Of a stretch of 64,000 nt of DNA, positions 46,507 through 57,116 are shown piece after piece. The DNA comes from Areca catechu (taxonomy: Eukaryota > Streptophyta > Magnoliopsida > Arecales > Arecaceae). The stretch spans positions 106,060,026 to 106,124,025 of the forward strand of contig CM038053.1 of the NCBI GenBank assembly GCA_021397845.1, read 5' to 3'. The notes under the pieces were generated by a model. It searched no databases, had not been told where the DNA came from, and was given only the letters and a program-made list of their open reading frames with translations. How positions within the stretch are numbered: position 1 is the first letter of the stretch; every line of letters begins with the position of its first letter. Made by a program: the position numbers and the translations under genes.

Positions 46507-46716
46507 TTGGTGAACCTAGTGGGAGGCAGTGCGGCAGGATGTCATCCCTTTGGGAAAGGAAAAAATAAAAAAAATAAATCCAAGAAGGTGCAAAGTGCTA
46601 GGCCTAGTCAGACGAGGAAAAAGGCTGATCAGAGTAAGGCAGAGTGCTTATATTGCAAGAACAGGGTCATTGGAGGAGGAACTGTCCTGCCTACCTTACT
46701 ACTCTTGACCCGATAG
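46507..46716 (+). pseudogene. Zinc knuckle region of F gag
   Basis: Lysine-rich KGKNKKNKSKK precedes AECLYCKNRV. A 1-nt frameshift within the knuckle puts HWRRNCPAYL in the next frame, so the C-x2-C-x4-H-x4-C pattern can be traced but is broken and the glycine is lost. This would be the nucleic-acid-binding part of gag. Confidence 0.75.
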
Positions 46717-46779
46717 GCTGAAGAAGAAAAAGTAGCAAGCTATTGCTACATAAGGTAATCATATGATAACACCTTATAA

Positions 46780-46870
46780 TTTCTCTATATGTGATATTAC
46801 TAATTGGGTATTGGATACCGAAAGTCCTATTCATATTTGCAATTCTTTATAGGGGCTTCAAATTAGTAGA
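46780..46870 (+). pseudogene. Copia protease active-site remnant of F
   Basis: NWVLDTESPIHICNSL at about 46802-46849, then a stop. Copia proteases normally have D-(T/S)-G-(S/A); here the glycine codon is changed to glutamate, so the active site is lost. Matching downstream sequence (RRFEDGKKFLNM, EDG-like) is seen to about 46910. Confidence 0.72.
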
Positions 46871-47199
46871 AGATTCGAGGATGGCAAGAAATTCTTGAAC
46901 ATGGAAAATGGAAGTCAAGTTCTAGTCTTGGCATTAGGAGTTATCAAGCTAGTTTTCAAGTCTTGTAATGTCATTTTGAATGACTGTCATTACTGTCCAT
47001 CTTTTCTTATGAATGTCATTCTATAGGTCAGTTGGCCAATAAAAATTATGAATTTTTAATAAAGAATGATATTTTTTTCTATCATTATGAATGGTGTGAG
47101 ACTTATGGATGGATGTTTAAGTAACAGCATATACTTACTATCACGACCTATTATAGTAATGATAACTTTTTGCAAACACCCTAGGATAGATAATGTCAA

Positions 47200-48110
47200 T
47201 GATACTTATCTCTAGCACTGTAGGCTAGGTCATATTAACAAAAACAGGATCAACAAGTTAGTTAGAGAAGGTCTCCTGAATATCAGTGATTGTGAATCAT
47301 TATCAACTTGTGAATCTTGTCTTGTTAGTAAAATGACCAAATCACCTTTTACTAGAAAAGGTGAGCAAGCCAATGATATTCTTAGTTTGTTTCATACTGA
47401 TGTATGTGGACCAATGAATATTAGTGCCAGGGATGGGTATAACTATTCATTATATTTATAAATGACCTATCCATATATGGTTGTCTTCTTAATGAGACAT
47501 AAATCTGAGTCATTTGAAATGTCAAACGATATCGTAATGAAGTAGAAAAATAAACTGGAAAGTTTATTAAAACCCTTCGATCAGATCGAGGTGGTGAGTA
47601 TCTTTCTGGTGAGTTTCTGACTTATATGGAGGAGAATGGGATTATTTCTCAATGGACTCCTTCAAGGACACCTCAGTTAAATGGAGTATCTGAAAGGAGG
47701 AATCGAACTCTATTAGATATGGTTCGATCCATAATGGGCTTAGCCACTCTATCTATATCCTTTGGAGATATGCTCTTGAGTTAGCATGTTTTCTTCTGAA
47801 TAGGGTTCCTAGTAAATCCGTTGACAAAACTCTATAAAAGATATGGACTGGGCGTAAGCCAACACTTTCACATCTTCGGGTTTGGTGGTGTCCTTATGTC
47901 AAACATTTCAGATGGATAAACTTGGACCTAGGTCTGACAGGTGCCTCTTTGTTGGGTATCCAAAGGAGTCTAAAGGATATTTCTTCTATCTGCCTAAGGA
48001 ACATAGAGTGTTCGTCAGTCTTAGGGCTATTTTTTTGGAAAGGGAGTACCTTATTGAAGGCCCTCGAGCTACTGAGGTTGAACTTTGAAAAGTTCAACAG
48101 GTAGAGGAAA
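47200..48110 (+). pseudogene. Copia integrase of F
   Basis: HCRLGHINKNRINKLV and TCESCLVSKMTKSPF give the HHCC zinc module. The core shows all three acidic residues: D in FHTDVCGPMNISA (about 47395), D in RSDRGGEYLSGEF (about 47590), and E in GVSERRNRTLLDMV (about 47690). The end, 47882-48088, gives KLGPRSDRCLFVGYPKESKG, the usual copia integrase tail. Multiple stops and at least three shifts (about 47460, 47550, 47760) make it non-functional. Integrase would insert the cDNA. Confidence 0.8.
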
Positions 48111-49080
48111 CAACACATTCTAGGACCGCTATAGAATCAGATTTGATCAGATCTGAGCCTCTTATGCAACCATTAAGGAGATCGATAGAGTACCACATCA
48201 GCCAAATAGATACTATGGTTTTCTGATACAGGACGGTGATCTTGTTGAGCTCAATGAGAACAACGAGGATTCGATCACCTATATGGATGCAATGCAGAGG
48301 TCTGACTCTAAGAAATAGCTTGAGGCCATGAAATCCGAAATGGAGTCCATGGAAGTCAACAATGTATGGACATTGGTTGATCCACCTAAAGGGATAAAAT
48401 TAATTGGGCAAATGGATCTTCAAGTGGAAGAGGGGTACAGACAAGCAAGTGGAGACCTATAAAGCCTGTCTGGTTACCAAGGGATATCGTCAACGTTATG
48501 GTATAGACTATGACGAGATGTTTTTTCCCTATGATAATGCTCAAGTCTATTCTAATTATGCTTATTCTGGCAGCATATCTAGATTATGAAATCTGGCAAA
48601 TGGATGTTCGAATAGCTTTCTTAAATGGTGTGCTAGAAGAGGAAGTGTATATGATGCAACCTGAAGGGTTCACATCCACAGATGAGTCTAAGGTATGCAA
48701 GCTGTAGAGGTCCATTTATGGACTAAAGTAGGCATCTCAGAGTTGGAACATGCATTTTGATAAATGTATCAAGACGTATGGCTTCGTTAGGAATGGAGAA
48801 GAACCCTGCATATATAAATAGGCTAATGGTTCTATAGTTGTATTTCTTGTTCTATTTATGGATGTCATTCTCTTAATTGGAAATGACATTCCTGCATTAC
48901 AGGGAATAAAGATCTGGTTGTCATCTTAGTTTTTAATGAAGGACTTGGATGAAGCTTCTTACATACTTAGTATAAAAATCTATAGAGATAGATCTATGAA
49001 GCTTTAGGATTGTCTCAATCTACATACATAGACACTGTGTTGAAATGGTTCAGCATGAAAAATTCCAAGAAAAGCTGTCT
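48111..49080 (+). pseudogene. Copia reverse transcriptase of F
   Basis: EAMKSEMESMEVNNVWTLVD marks the RT start. WIFKWKRGTDKQVETYKACL and VTKGYRQRYGIDYDEMFFP follow after a shift. QMDVRIAFLNGVLEEEVYM (about 48600-48660) gives the first catalytic aspartate. FMDVILLIGND (about 48855-48890) replaces LYVDDILLIGND, so the YVDD motif is destroyed. Stops interrupt it at least five times. Confidence 0.8.
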
Positions 49081-49840
49081 TTTGATAGGCCATGGAATTA
49101 ATCTTTCCAAGAAGGATTGTCCGACAACTCCTGAGGAGAGAAGCATATGCATAAGATTTCATATGCTTCGGTAGTGGGTTCTATCATGTATGCCATGACA
49201 TGTACTAGACTAGACATGGCATACTCACTAAGGATAGTGAGTAGATACCAGTCTGACCCAGGTGAGGTACATTGGAAGGTAGTAAAGACTATCCTTAAGT
49301 ATTTATGAAATACTAAAGACTAATGGATGATTTATGGAGAACCTAACTTAAAACTTGTGGGGTATATTGATTCTAGTTTTCAGTCAGATAAAGATGACAG
49401 CAAGAGTGCATCCGGATTTGTATTTATCCTAAATGGCAGAGCTATCTGCTGGAAAAGTTTTAAGCAGCATATAGTAGCAGACTCAGTATACGAAGCAGAG
49501 TACATTGCAGCATCAGATGCTGCAAAGGGGCTGTGTGGTTACGGAATTTCTAGGCAAGCTGGGAGTGGCACCTTCCCTGGATGGTCCTATTCCAATGTAT
49601 TGTGATAGCACTGGAGCCATTGCTCAAGCCAAAAATCCAAAGTTCTATTAGTGTACCAAGCACATTCTGCGTTGCTACCACTTTGTATGAGATATCATGG
49701 AACGAGGTGACATCAAACTTATGAAGATCGATGGAAAGGAGAATCTGGCCAACCCCTTCACTAAAGATGTTGGAGTTCAAGGGTTCAATGATTGTAAATG
49801 GAAGATGGGAATATGATTCTATTCTAATTGGTTTTAGTCC
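49081..49840 (+). pseudogene. Copia RNase H of F
   Basis: The connection region has GSIMYAMTCTRLDMAYS (about 49175-49225) and RYQSDPGEVHWKVVKTILKY. An open frame, 49327-49605, then gives LVGYIDSSFQSDKDDSKSAS, NGRAICWKSFKQ and YEAEYIAASDAAK, the RNase H core with D, E and D present. After a shift come CDSTGAIAQAKNPKF, TKHILRCYHF and GKENLANPFTK. It ends near 49800 before the PPT. Confidence 0.8.
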
Positions 49841-49850
49841 AAGTGGGAGT
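49841..49850 (+). other. Polypurine tract of F
   Basis: AAGTGGGAGT directly before the 3' LTR, the usual copia PPT. Plus-strand cDNA synthesis would start here. Confidence 0.75.
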
Positions 49851-51705
49851 TATTGGAAAATGTATCCCAAAGCCAATCGCCTAGCTTGTAGATGGTTTAG
49901 GTGTTGCTGTAATTGTATATGAATTATATTGAATAAAATATTTATTCTGGCTGTTCATCACATTTTACATCTTCCTGTAATGAACTCTTGTGTGATGAGG
50001 TCCTTAGGACTACTTTGATGTGATATAGAGAGGATATATCATCTAGTCCTTAAATTCATTCACGAGTAAATGATACATTATCACAAGATGATAGTGTATT
50101 AGGTGTAAGTCATTGTATGTCATAGTCGTTGGTTGTCCTCCTAACCAAGGAGTATATAGACACTGGTATGGCATGCAGGTGTTGTGTATGATACTTCACT
50201 GGATGTGACCCATCTGTAGAACATTTTTTCTATCAAAGAGTAGTTTGCATTAGGATATGGATATAAGTGTTCCTCTGACTTGAGATCACCATGGTAGCTT
50301 GCAAGCAACTCACTATGCTTAGATACTGGACTATCCGATGATGCGAGACAATATGCAAAAACTAAACTACCGATTAATTAACTAATTATCTGGTATTAAC
50401 AGCAATTATTTTTTTCTAGATTTTCATATTAAAAGACTCAAAGAGATAATAAAGCAAAACTAGTCACTAGTTATCTATCCGTAAAGTAGATCTAACAAAA
50501 TAAACTAGAAAAATCAAGAATTGGTGATTAAGAAATCACCCTAAACTAGGGTTCTACTTATCAAGGAATCAGAAATTAAAGAGAAGGGATGGGTATTTAA
50601 ATTTACCAACGATGATTATATCCCTCTGGTATGGATCCGACAGGACTCTCTAGGAACTTGCGGCAGGGCTTCAAGAAGGTCAATCTTCGGGCTTCGAACT
50701 TCTGCGATGTTGGTTCCAAGGAAAAAACACCCTGACTTTGAATCCTTGATCACCTGCAATCACTCAAAGAAACTCAAATTAGATGGTTGTAGAAAGAAAA
50801 GGAAGAAGATGGAGAAGGAGGAAGGGAATGGATGCAAGATGGCAACTAGGGTTTTTTATTGTTAGATATGTAGGGCCTCACACCCCGCGATACACAGCAA
50901 AGAAAATTTGACAGAATGTCGACTTATTTTATGAATAATAATTGTATTTACAAGAGAAGTTAATGGTGGTATTTATAGACCACCAACATGAGTTGTATGG
51001 ATTACAAAAAGTAGAGTTAATTCTTCTTAGGCAGCAACACCTTGAATCCTTCTTCTGGTATCATGACTCTTAAGTTTGGTCTTCCTTCGACTTCATCCAT
51101 GCTTGGGCGCCAACATTGGCTCAACTTCATCAAAGTGGGTAACAACACTTGAGATGGGCGACAAAATGTAGAGTCCTTCTCACTCACTCCTCTTAAAATC
51201 AGTGACAAATGAAAGAAACCACTTCTTAATTCTCAGTTGGGCGACAAATCTCTTCTCCCTTTTGGCACTAACTCCTCTTAGACTCCATCTTAATCTCATT
51301 TGTATTTGAAAGTAGATGAAGATAACTCCCATTTTATCTTTGAACTTGAAATGGAACTCCTTGGATTTGAAAGTCATCATGATAGGCATCCCCTTGAAAT
51401 GGAATTGCATTGAGATGGGTGATGAGAAGCTAAGTGGCATCCTCCCTCCTAGAATTCGTGACAAAAAAAAAAAAAGGATGGGTGGCGCTAAGGCTTGGAC
51501 TCCTTCTGCTTTACTCATCGTAAAAATAAATGGCGCTAATCTCTTTCTCATGTGGCTGACTAAGGTAAGTGACATGGCATGTGATGTTGTCCCAATGAGG
51601 TGGCAAGCGATGTCCAAATATGTCATGTGATGTTGTCCAAACTTATGGCATGTGACATAGGCTGATGATGTGGCATGACATGGTAGCAAGATGACATGTT
51701 GCGAG

Positions 51706-53200
51706 TGATGGATGTACCCTGGATTATTTAGAAAAGGGAAACACCTAAAAAAACTAGGACCGTGGGAGTGCTAAGAAGCCTCCCGGGACTAGGGCGAAAC
51801 TGAAACTAAAATCCTAAAATAGCTAATCTCTTTTGTTTTCAATTTTCTTGGTGGAGGTGGCGAAGGAAGAATGGGGATAGGAGACTGGGAACTAGAACTC
51901 ATGGCCCTAGGGCTCACTCTAACGGGGAGACGCACACAGAAAGTCAGGGGTCAAAGCACATAGCTACCTTGAGCTCTCATCGAACCCCTTAAAGCACACA
52001 GCAGATCTCTCATAGATGCCCCGAGGGATCGAAGCACACAGCTACCTTCAATAGCACACAGCAAAGGCATCCTGCTAAGGTGACTCTCAAAGGACATGAG
52101 GGGATAAGAAGATGGGATAGGGGATAACTAGGACCTCACATCCCTCGATGCTTGCATGGAGCGAAGGCAAAATGGGCCTCAGCCTAGAACCAGAACCAGC
52201 GGCTAAACCAAAAATTTCTTATCAATCAATTATTACAAGAGAGGTGGGGGCCTTTATATAGGCAAACAAAACCCCTAAATTACTTAGCCTACAAGCAAAC
52301 CTAAAATAGAAAATAAGTTACATCAAAATCCATGCTGCATCAAAATTGGTGCTGATCTACTCTGAGAAGCATGTTGGCTTGATGAAGTGCTTTGAAAAGC
52401 ATGCTGCTTTGAAAATTGAACTGCTCCAGAAACCGTGCGGAACTCATCTCAAGGCCGTGCACAGCAAGGGGACAATCTCCACGGAACACCGGTGGATGGC
52501 TGGCGGGCGGCGGGCTGCAGGCGGGGCGGTGGCACAGGGGCGGCACGGCATGCCCAGGGCGTGCCGTTTCACCTTCCCACGGTCGTGGGGCCCTGGGCAC
52601 CGGCGAGGGCCTCCAGCGGCCAGGCTTTGGCCGGTGGACGGCGAGACGGCGGGACGGTGGCCGGCGATGGATGGCGGGCAGTGACTGCAGGCGGGGCGAC
52701 AGCACAGGCACGGCATGCCCATGACGTGCCGTTCATCTTCCCACGATCGTGGGCCACAGGGCATCGGTGAGGGCCTTCGGCGGTCGGGCATGAGCCGACG
52801 GATAGCAAGCGGGCAGCCGGTAGCAGGCCGGTGGTAGCGACGGCCGTGGGCGACGGTTGGTCTTCCCACGGGCGTCTCTTCACCTACCCATGGTCGTAAG
52901 TGGTGGACGATCGGTTTTCTGGCGAGAGCGGGGCCAGTGAGCATCGACGGGTGGGCCAGCGGGGGTGGTCGGGGGTCGGGCAGCCCAGATCTAGGGGGAA
53001 CGGGGCGGTGGGCTAAGGTTTAAGAGTTTTTAAAATTCACGGGAGGAAGATCGGATAAGGTAAGGATAAAGCGGGGATAAGTTTGGGATAAAACTGAATA
53101 GTGGGGATAGGTGGAATAGCGGGAATAGGAAAAAATAAAAAAAATTGAGAAAAATAAGAAAAAATGGAAAAATATCTGGACCTGCCCTAGATCCCCATCA
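51706..53200 (-). repeat. LTR1 of I
   Basis: TGATGGATGTACCCTGG...AGATCCCCATCA, 1495 bp. Its plus-strand start lacks a 12-bp word (AGAGACAAACTC-like) present in LTR3. A TATA box, CCTATATAAAGG on the minus strand, is at 52251-52262. Confidence 0.85.
52435..52995. repeat. GC-rich tandem block in the U3 of I LTRs
   Basis: About 560 bp of strongly GC-rich sequence in an otherwise AT-rich window. It has two imperfect copies of a unit of about 170 bp that starts at GTGCCGTTTCACCTTCCCAC (52560) and GTGCCGTTCATCTTCCCACG (52727). Both include GGGCAxCGGxGAGGGCCT and a stretch of GGCGGGxxG words. Equivalent blocks occur in LTR2 (53935-54570), LTR3 (55610-56210) and the LTR3 duplication (56390-56930). 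On the minus strand it lies upstream of the TATA box, i.e. in U3. Long Pro/Arg-rich frames across it are composition artefacts. Confidence 0.78.
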
Positions 53201-53205
53201 TTAAA

Positions 53206-54777
53206 TGATAAGGGACGAACTCGATGTACCCTAAATTATTTGAAAAATGGAAACACCTAAACAAACTAGGACCGTGGGAGGGCTAAGAAGCCTCCTGGAA
53301 CTAGGACGAAACTGAAACTAAAATTCTAAAATAGCTTATCTCTTTTGTTTTCAATTTTCTTGGTGGAGGTGGCGAAGGATGGGGATGGGAGACTGTGAAC
53401 TGGAACTCATGGCCCTAGGGCTCACTCTAACAAGTAGATGCACATAGAAAGTCAGGGGTTAAAGCACATAGCTACCCTGAGCTCTCATCGAACCCCTTAA
53501 AGCACACAGTAGGGCTCTCATAGATGCCCGAGGGATCGAAGCACACAGCTACCCTCAATAGCACACAGCAAAGGCATCCCGCTAGGGTGACTCTCAAAGG
53601 ACACGAGGGATAAGAAAATGGGATAGGGGATAACTAGGGCCTCACATCCCTCGACGCTTGCATGGAGCGAAGGCAAAATGGGCCTCAGCCCAGAACTAGA
53701 ACCAGCGGCTAAACCAAAAATTTCTTATCAATCAATTATTACAAGAGGGGAGGGGACCTTTATATATACAAACAAACCCCTTAATTACTTAGCCTACAAG
53801 CAAACCTAAAATAGAAAATAAGTTATATCAAAATCCATGCTGCATCAAAATTGGTGCTGATATGCTCTAAGAAGCATGTTGGGTTGATGAAGTGCTCTGA
53901 AAAATGTGCTACTTTGAAAACTGAACTACTCCAGAAACCATGCAAAACTCATCTCACGGTCGTGCACAGCAGGGGGAACGATCTCCGCCGAACACCAGCG
54001 GATGGTCGGCGGCCATGAAGCAGGCGGCAGACGGGGTCGACTGACGATGAGCGGCGGATGGCGAGTGGCGAGCTGCAGGCGAGGCAACGACACAAGGGCG
54101 TCACGGCACTCCCAAGCGTGTCGTTTCACCTTCCCACGGTCGTGAGGCCCCGGGCACCGGCGAGGGCCTCCAGTGGCCGGGCTTTGGCCGATGCACGGCG
54201 GGACGGCGGGATGGCGGCCGGTGTTGAATGGCGAGCGATGGCTGCAAGCGGGGCGGCAGCACAGGCACGGCATGCCCAGGGCATGTCGTTCATCTTCCCA
54301 CGACCGTGGGGCCCCCGGGCACCGGCGAGGGCCTCCGGCAGGCGGGTGTGCTGGTGGATGGCGGGCAGGGGGCCGGTAGCAGGTCGACGGCGGCATGCAG
54401 CAGCGACGGCCGTGGGCGACGGTTGGTCGACGGTTGGTCTTCCCACGGGCATCTCTTCGCCTACCCATGGTCGTGAGTGATGAACAGTCGATTTTCCGGC
54501 GAGAGCGGGGCCGGTGAGCACCGACGGGTGGGCCAGCAGGGGCGGCCGGGGGTCAGGCAGCCCAGATCTGGGGGGAATGGGGTGGTGGGCTAGGGTTTGG
54601 GAGTTTTTAAAATTCACGGGAGGAAGATGGGATAAGGTAGGGATAAAGCGTGGATAAGTTTGGGATAAAACTAGAATAGTGGGGATAGGTGGAATAGCGG
54701 GAATAGGGAAAAATAAAAAAATATGAGAAAATTATGAAAAAATGAGAAAATATCCGGACCTGCTCTGGATCCCATCA
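53206..54777 (-). repeat. LTR2 of I
   Basis: 1572 bp, TGATAAGGGACGAACTCG...TGGATCCCATCA. The TATA region at 53757-53770 reads TATATATAAAGG on the minus strand. It differs from LTR1 and LTR3 by scattered substitutions and small indels. It adjoins the PPT complement at 54778. Confidence 0.85.
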
Positions 54778-54861
54778 TTCTCCTCGACCGCGAGGAACTC
54801 GACTCCATCGAGTTCGAAAATGAAGCACACCCAAATCCACAACTTGCTCTGATACCAAAAT
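54778..54861 (-). other. Minimal internal domain of I (PPT and PBS only)
   Basis: 84 bp between LTR2 and LTR3. It contains TTCTCCTCGACCGCGAGGAA (PPT complement plus the conserved pol-end block GGAACTCGACTC) and GCTCTGATACCA at 54846-54857 (Met-tRNA PBS complement). A hairpin CCTCGACCGCGAGG is possible at the PPT side. No gag, no leader and no packaging region remain between them, a very short internal domain for any LTR element. Confidence 0.82.
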
Positions 54862-57116
54862 TGATGAGAGACAAACTCGATGTACCCTGGATTATTTAGA
54901 AAAGGGAAACACCTAAACAAACTAGAACCGTGGGAGGGCTAAGAAGCCTCCCAGGACTAGGGAAAAACTGAAACTAAAATCCTAAAATAGCTGATCTCTT
55001 TTGTTTTCAATTTTCTTGGTGGAGGTGGTGAAGGAAGGATGGGGATGGGAGACTGGGAACTGGAACTCATGGCCCTGGAGCTCACTCTAACGGGGAGACG
55101 CACATAGAAAGTCAGGGGTCAAAGCACACAGCTACCCTAAGCTCTCATTGAACCCCTTAAAGCACATAGTAGGGCTCTCATAGATGCCCCGAGGGATCGA
55201 AGCACACATCTACCCTCAATAGCACATAGCAAAAGCATCTCGCTAGGATGACTCTCAAAGGACATAAGGGGATAGAAGATGGGATAGGGGAAAACTAGGG
55301 CCTCACACCCTCGATGCTCGCATAGAGCGAAGGCAAAATGGGTCTCAGCCTAGAATCAGAACTAGCAGCTAAACCAAAAAATTCTTATCAATCAATTATT
55401 ACAAGAGAGGAGGGGGCCTTTATATAGGCAAACAAAACCCCTCAATTACTTAGCCTACAAGCAAACCTAAAATAAAAAATAAGTTACATCAAAATCCATG
55501 CTGCATCAAAATCGGTGCTGATCTGCTTTAAGAAGCATGTTGGCTTGATGAAGTGCTTTGAAAAGCATGTTGCTTTGAAAACTGAACTGCTCCAGAAACC
55601 GTGCGAAACTCATCTCACGACCGTGCACAACAGGGGGAACAATCTTCGCTGAACACCGGCAAATGGCCAGCGAACGGGAAGCAGGCGATGGACGGGGCCG
55701 GCGAACGGCGAGTGATAGATGGCGGACGGTGAGGGCAGATGGCGGGCGGCAGCTGCAGGTGGGGCGTTGGCACAGGGGCAGCACGGCATGCCGCAGGGCA
55801 TGCCGTTTCACCTTCCCACGTCATGGAGCCCTGGGCACCGGTGAGGGCCTCCGGTGGTCGAGCTTTGGCCGGTGGACGGCGAGACGGTGGGATGGCGGAC
55901 GGCGGCGGATGGCGGGTGGCGACTGCAGGCGGGGCGACGGCACAGGCATGGCATGCCCAGGACGTGCCGTTCATCTTCCCATGACCATGGGGCCCCCGGG
56001 CATCGACGAGGGCCTTTAGCGACCGGGCGTGAGCCGGCGGACGGCAGGCGGGCAGCCATGGGCGATGGTTGGTCTTCCCATAGACGTCTCTTCGCCTACC
56101 CAACGTCGTGAGCGACGGACGACCGATTTTCTGGTGAGAGCAGGGCTGGCGAGCACCGGTGGGGGCGGCCGGGGGTCGGGACAGCCCAGATCTGGGGGGA
56201 ACGGGATGGTGGGCTAGGGTTTAGGAGTTTTTAAAATTCACGGGAGCAAGATGGGATATGGTAGGGATAAAGCAGGGATAAGTTTGGGATAAAACTGGAA
56301 TAGTGGGGATATGTGAAATAGCGAGAATAGGAAAAAGCGTGCTGCTTTGAAAACTGAACTGCTCTAGAAACCGTATGGAACTCATCTCACGACCGTGTAC
56401 TGCAGGGGGAACGATCTCCGCCAAACTCCGGCGTATGACCGGCGCTGAGAAGTGGGCGGTGGATGGCGAGCGGTCGATGGCGAGCGGCGGGCTGCAGGCG
56501 GGGCAGTGGCACAGGGGCGACACGGCGTGCCCAGGGCATGCCATTTCACCTTCCCACGGTCGTGGGGCCCCGGGCGCCTGCGAGGGCCTCCGGTGGCCTG
56601 GCTTTGGTCGGTGAATGGCGAGACGGCGGGACGGTGGCCAGCGATGGACGGCGGGCGGGGGCTACAAGCGGGGCGGCTGCAAGGCATGGCCGTGGGGCCC
56701 CCTGGCACCGGTGAGGGCCTCCAGCGGTCGGGCATAAGCCCACGAACGGCAGACGGGTGGCCGTGGGTGATGATTGGTCTTCCCACGGGCGTCTCTTCGC
56801 CTACCCATGGTCGTGAGCGGCAGACGACCAGTTTTCCAGCGAGAGCGGGGCCAGCGAGCATCGATGGGTGGGCCAGCGGGGGTGGCCGGGGGTCGGGCAG
56901 CCCGAATCTTGGGGGAACGGGATGGTGGGCTAGGGTTTGGAAGTTTTTAAAATTCACGAGAGGAAGATGGGATAAGGTAGGGATAAACTAAGGATAAGTT
57001 TGGGATAAAACTGGAATAGTGGGGATAGGTGGAATAGCGAGAATAGGAAAAATAAAAAAATATGAGAAAATAAGAAAAAATGGAAAAATATCCAGACCTG
57101 CCCTGGATCCCCATCA
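54862..57116 (-). repeat. LTR3 of I with partial tandem duplication
   Basis: TGATGAGAGACAAACTCG...TGGATCCCCATCA. Near 56331-56340 the sequence jumps from AATAGCGAGAATAGG to AAAAAGCGTGCTGCTTTGAA, the start of a second copy of about 780 bp (56338-57116) homologous to 55561-56330 and lacking nothing at its far end. The junction has AAAAGC microhomology. TATA box (CCTATATAAAGG, minus) at 55417-55428. Extends the LTR to 2255 bp. Confidence 0.8.

Larger units (their letters stand above)
51706..57116 (-). mobile_element. Three-LTR element I with 84-bp internal domain
   Basis: Flanked by an exact TSD, GCGAG (51701-51705 and 57117-57121). It has LTR1 (51706-53200), a 5-bp spacer TTAAA, LTR2 (53206-54777), an internal domain of only 84 bp (54778-54861) and LTR3 (54862-57116, with its own partial duplication). 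The internal domain still has a PPT complement and a Met-tRNA PBS complement, which put it on the minus strand. No coding capacity. One outer TSD around three LTRs suggests one insertion followed by, or arising with, LTR-LTR recombination. Confidence 0.85.

Noticed and set aside
52340..52944. Long Pro/Arg-rich frames in the GC-rich block, repeated in every I LTR
   Set aside because: Frames are open on both strands and in several registers, which follows from GC-rich repeat composition. They lie in LTR U3.
53926..56991. Further long GC-rich frames (up to 191 codons)
   Set aside because: Copies of the same LTR block; no domain and no conserved start between copies.
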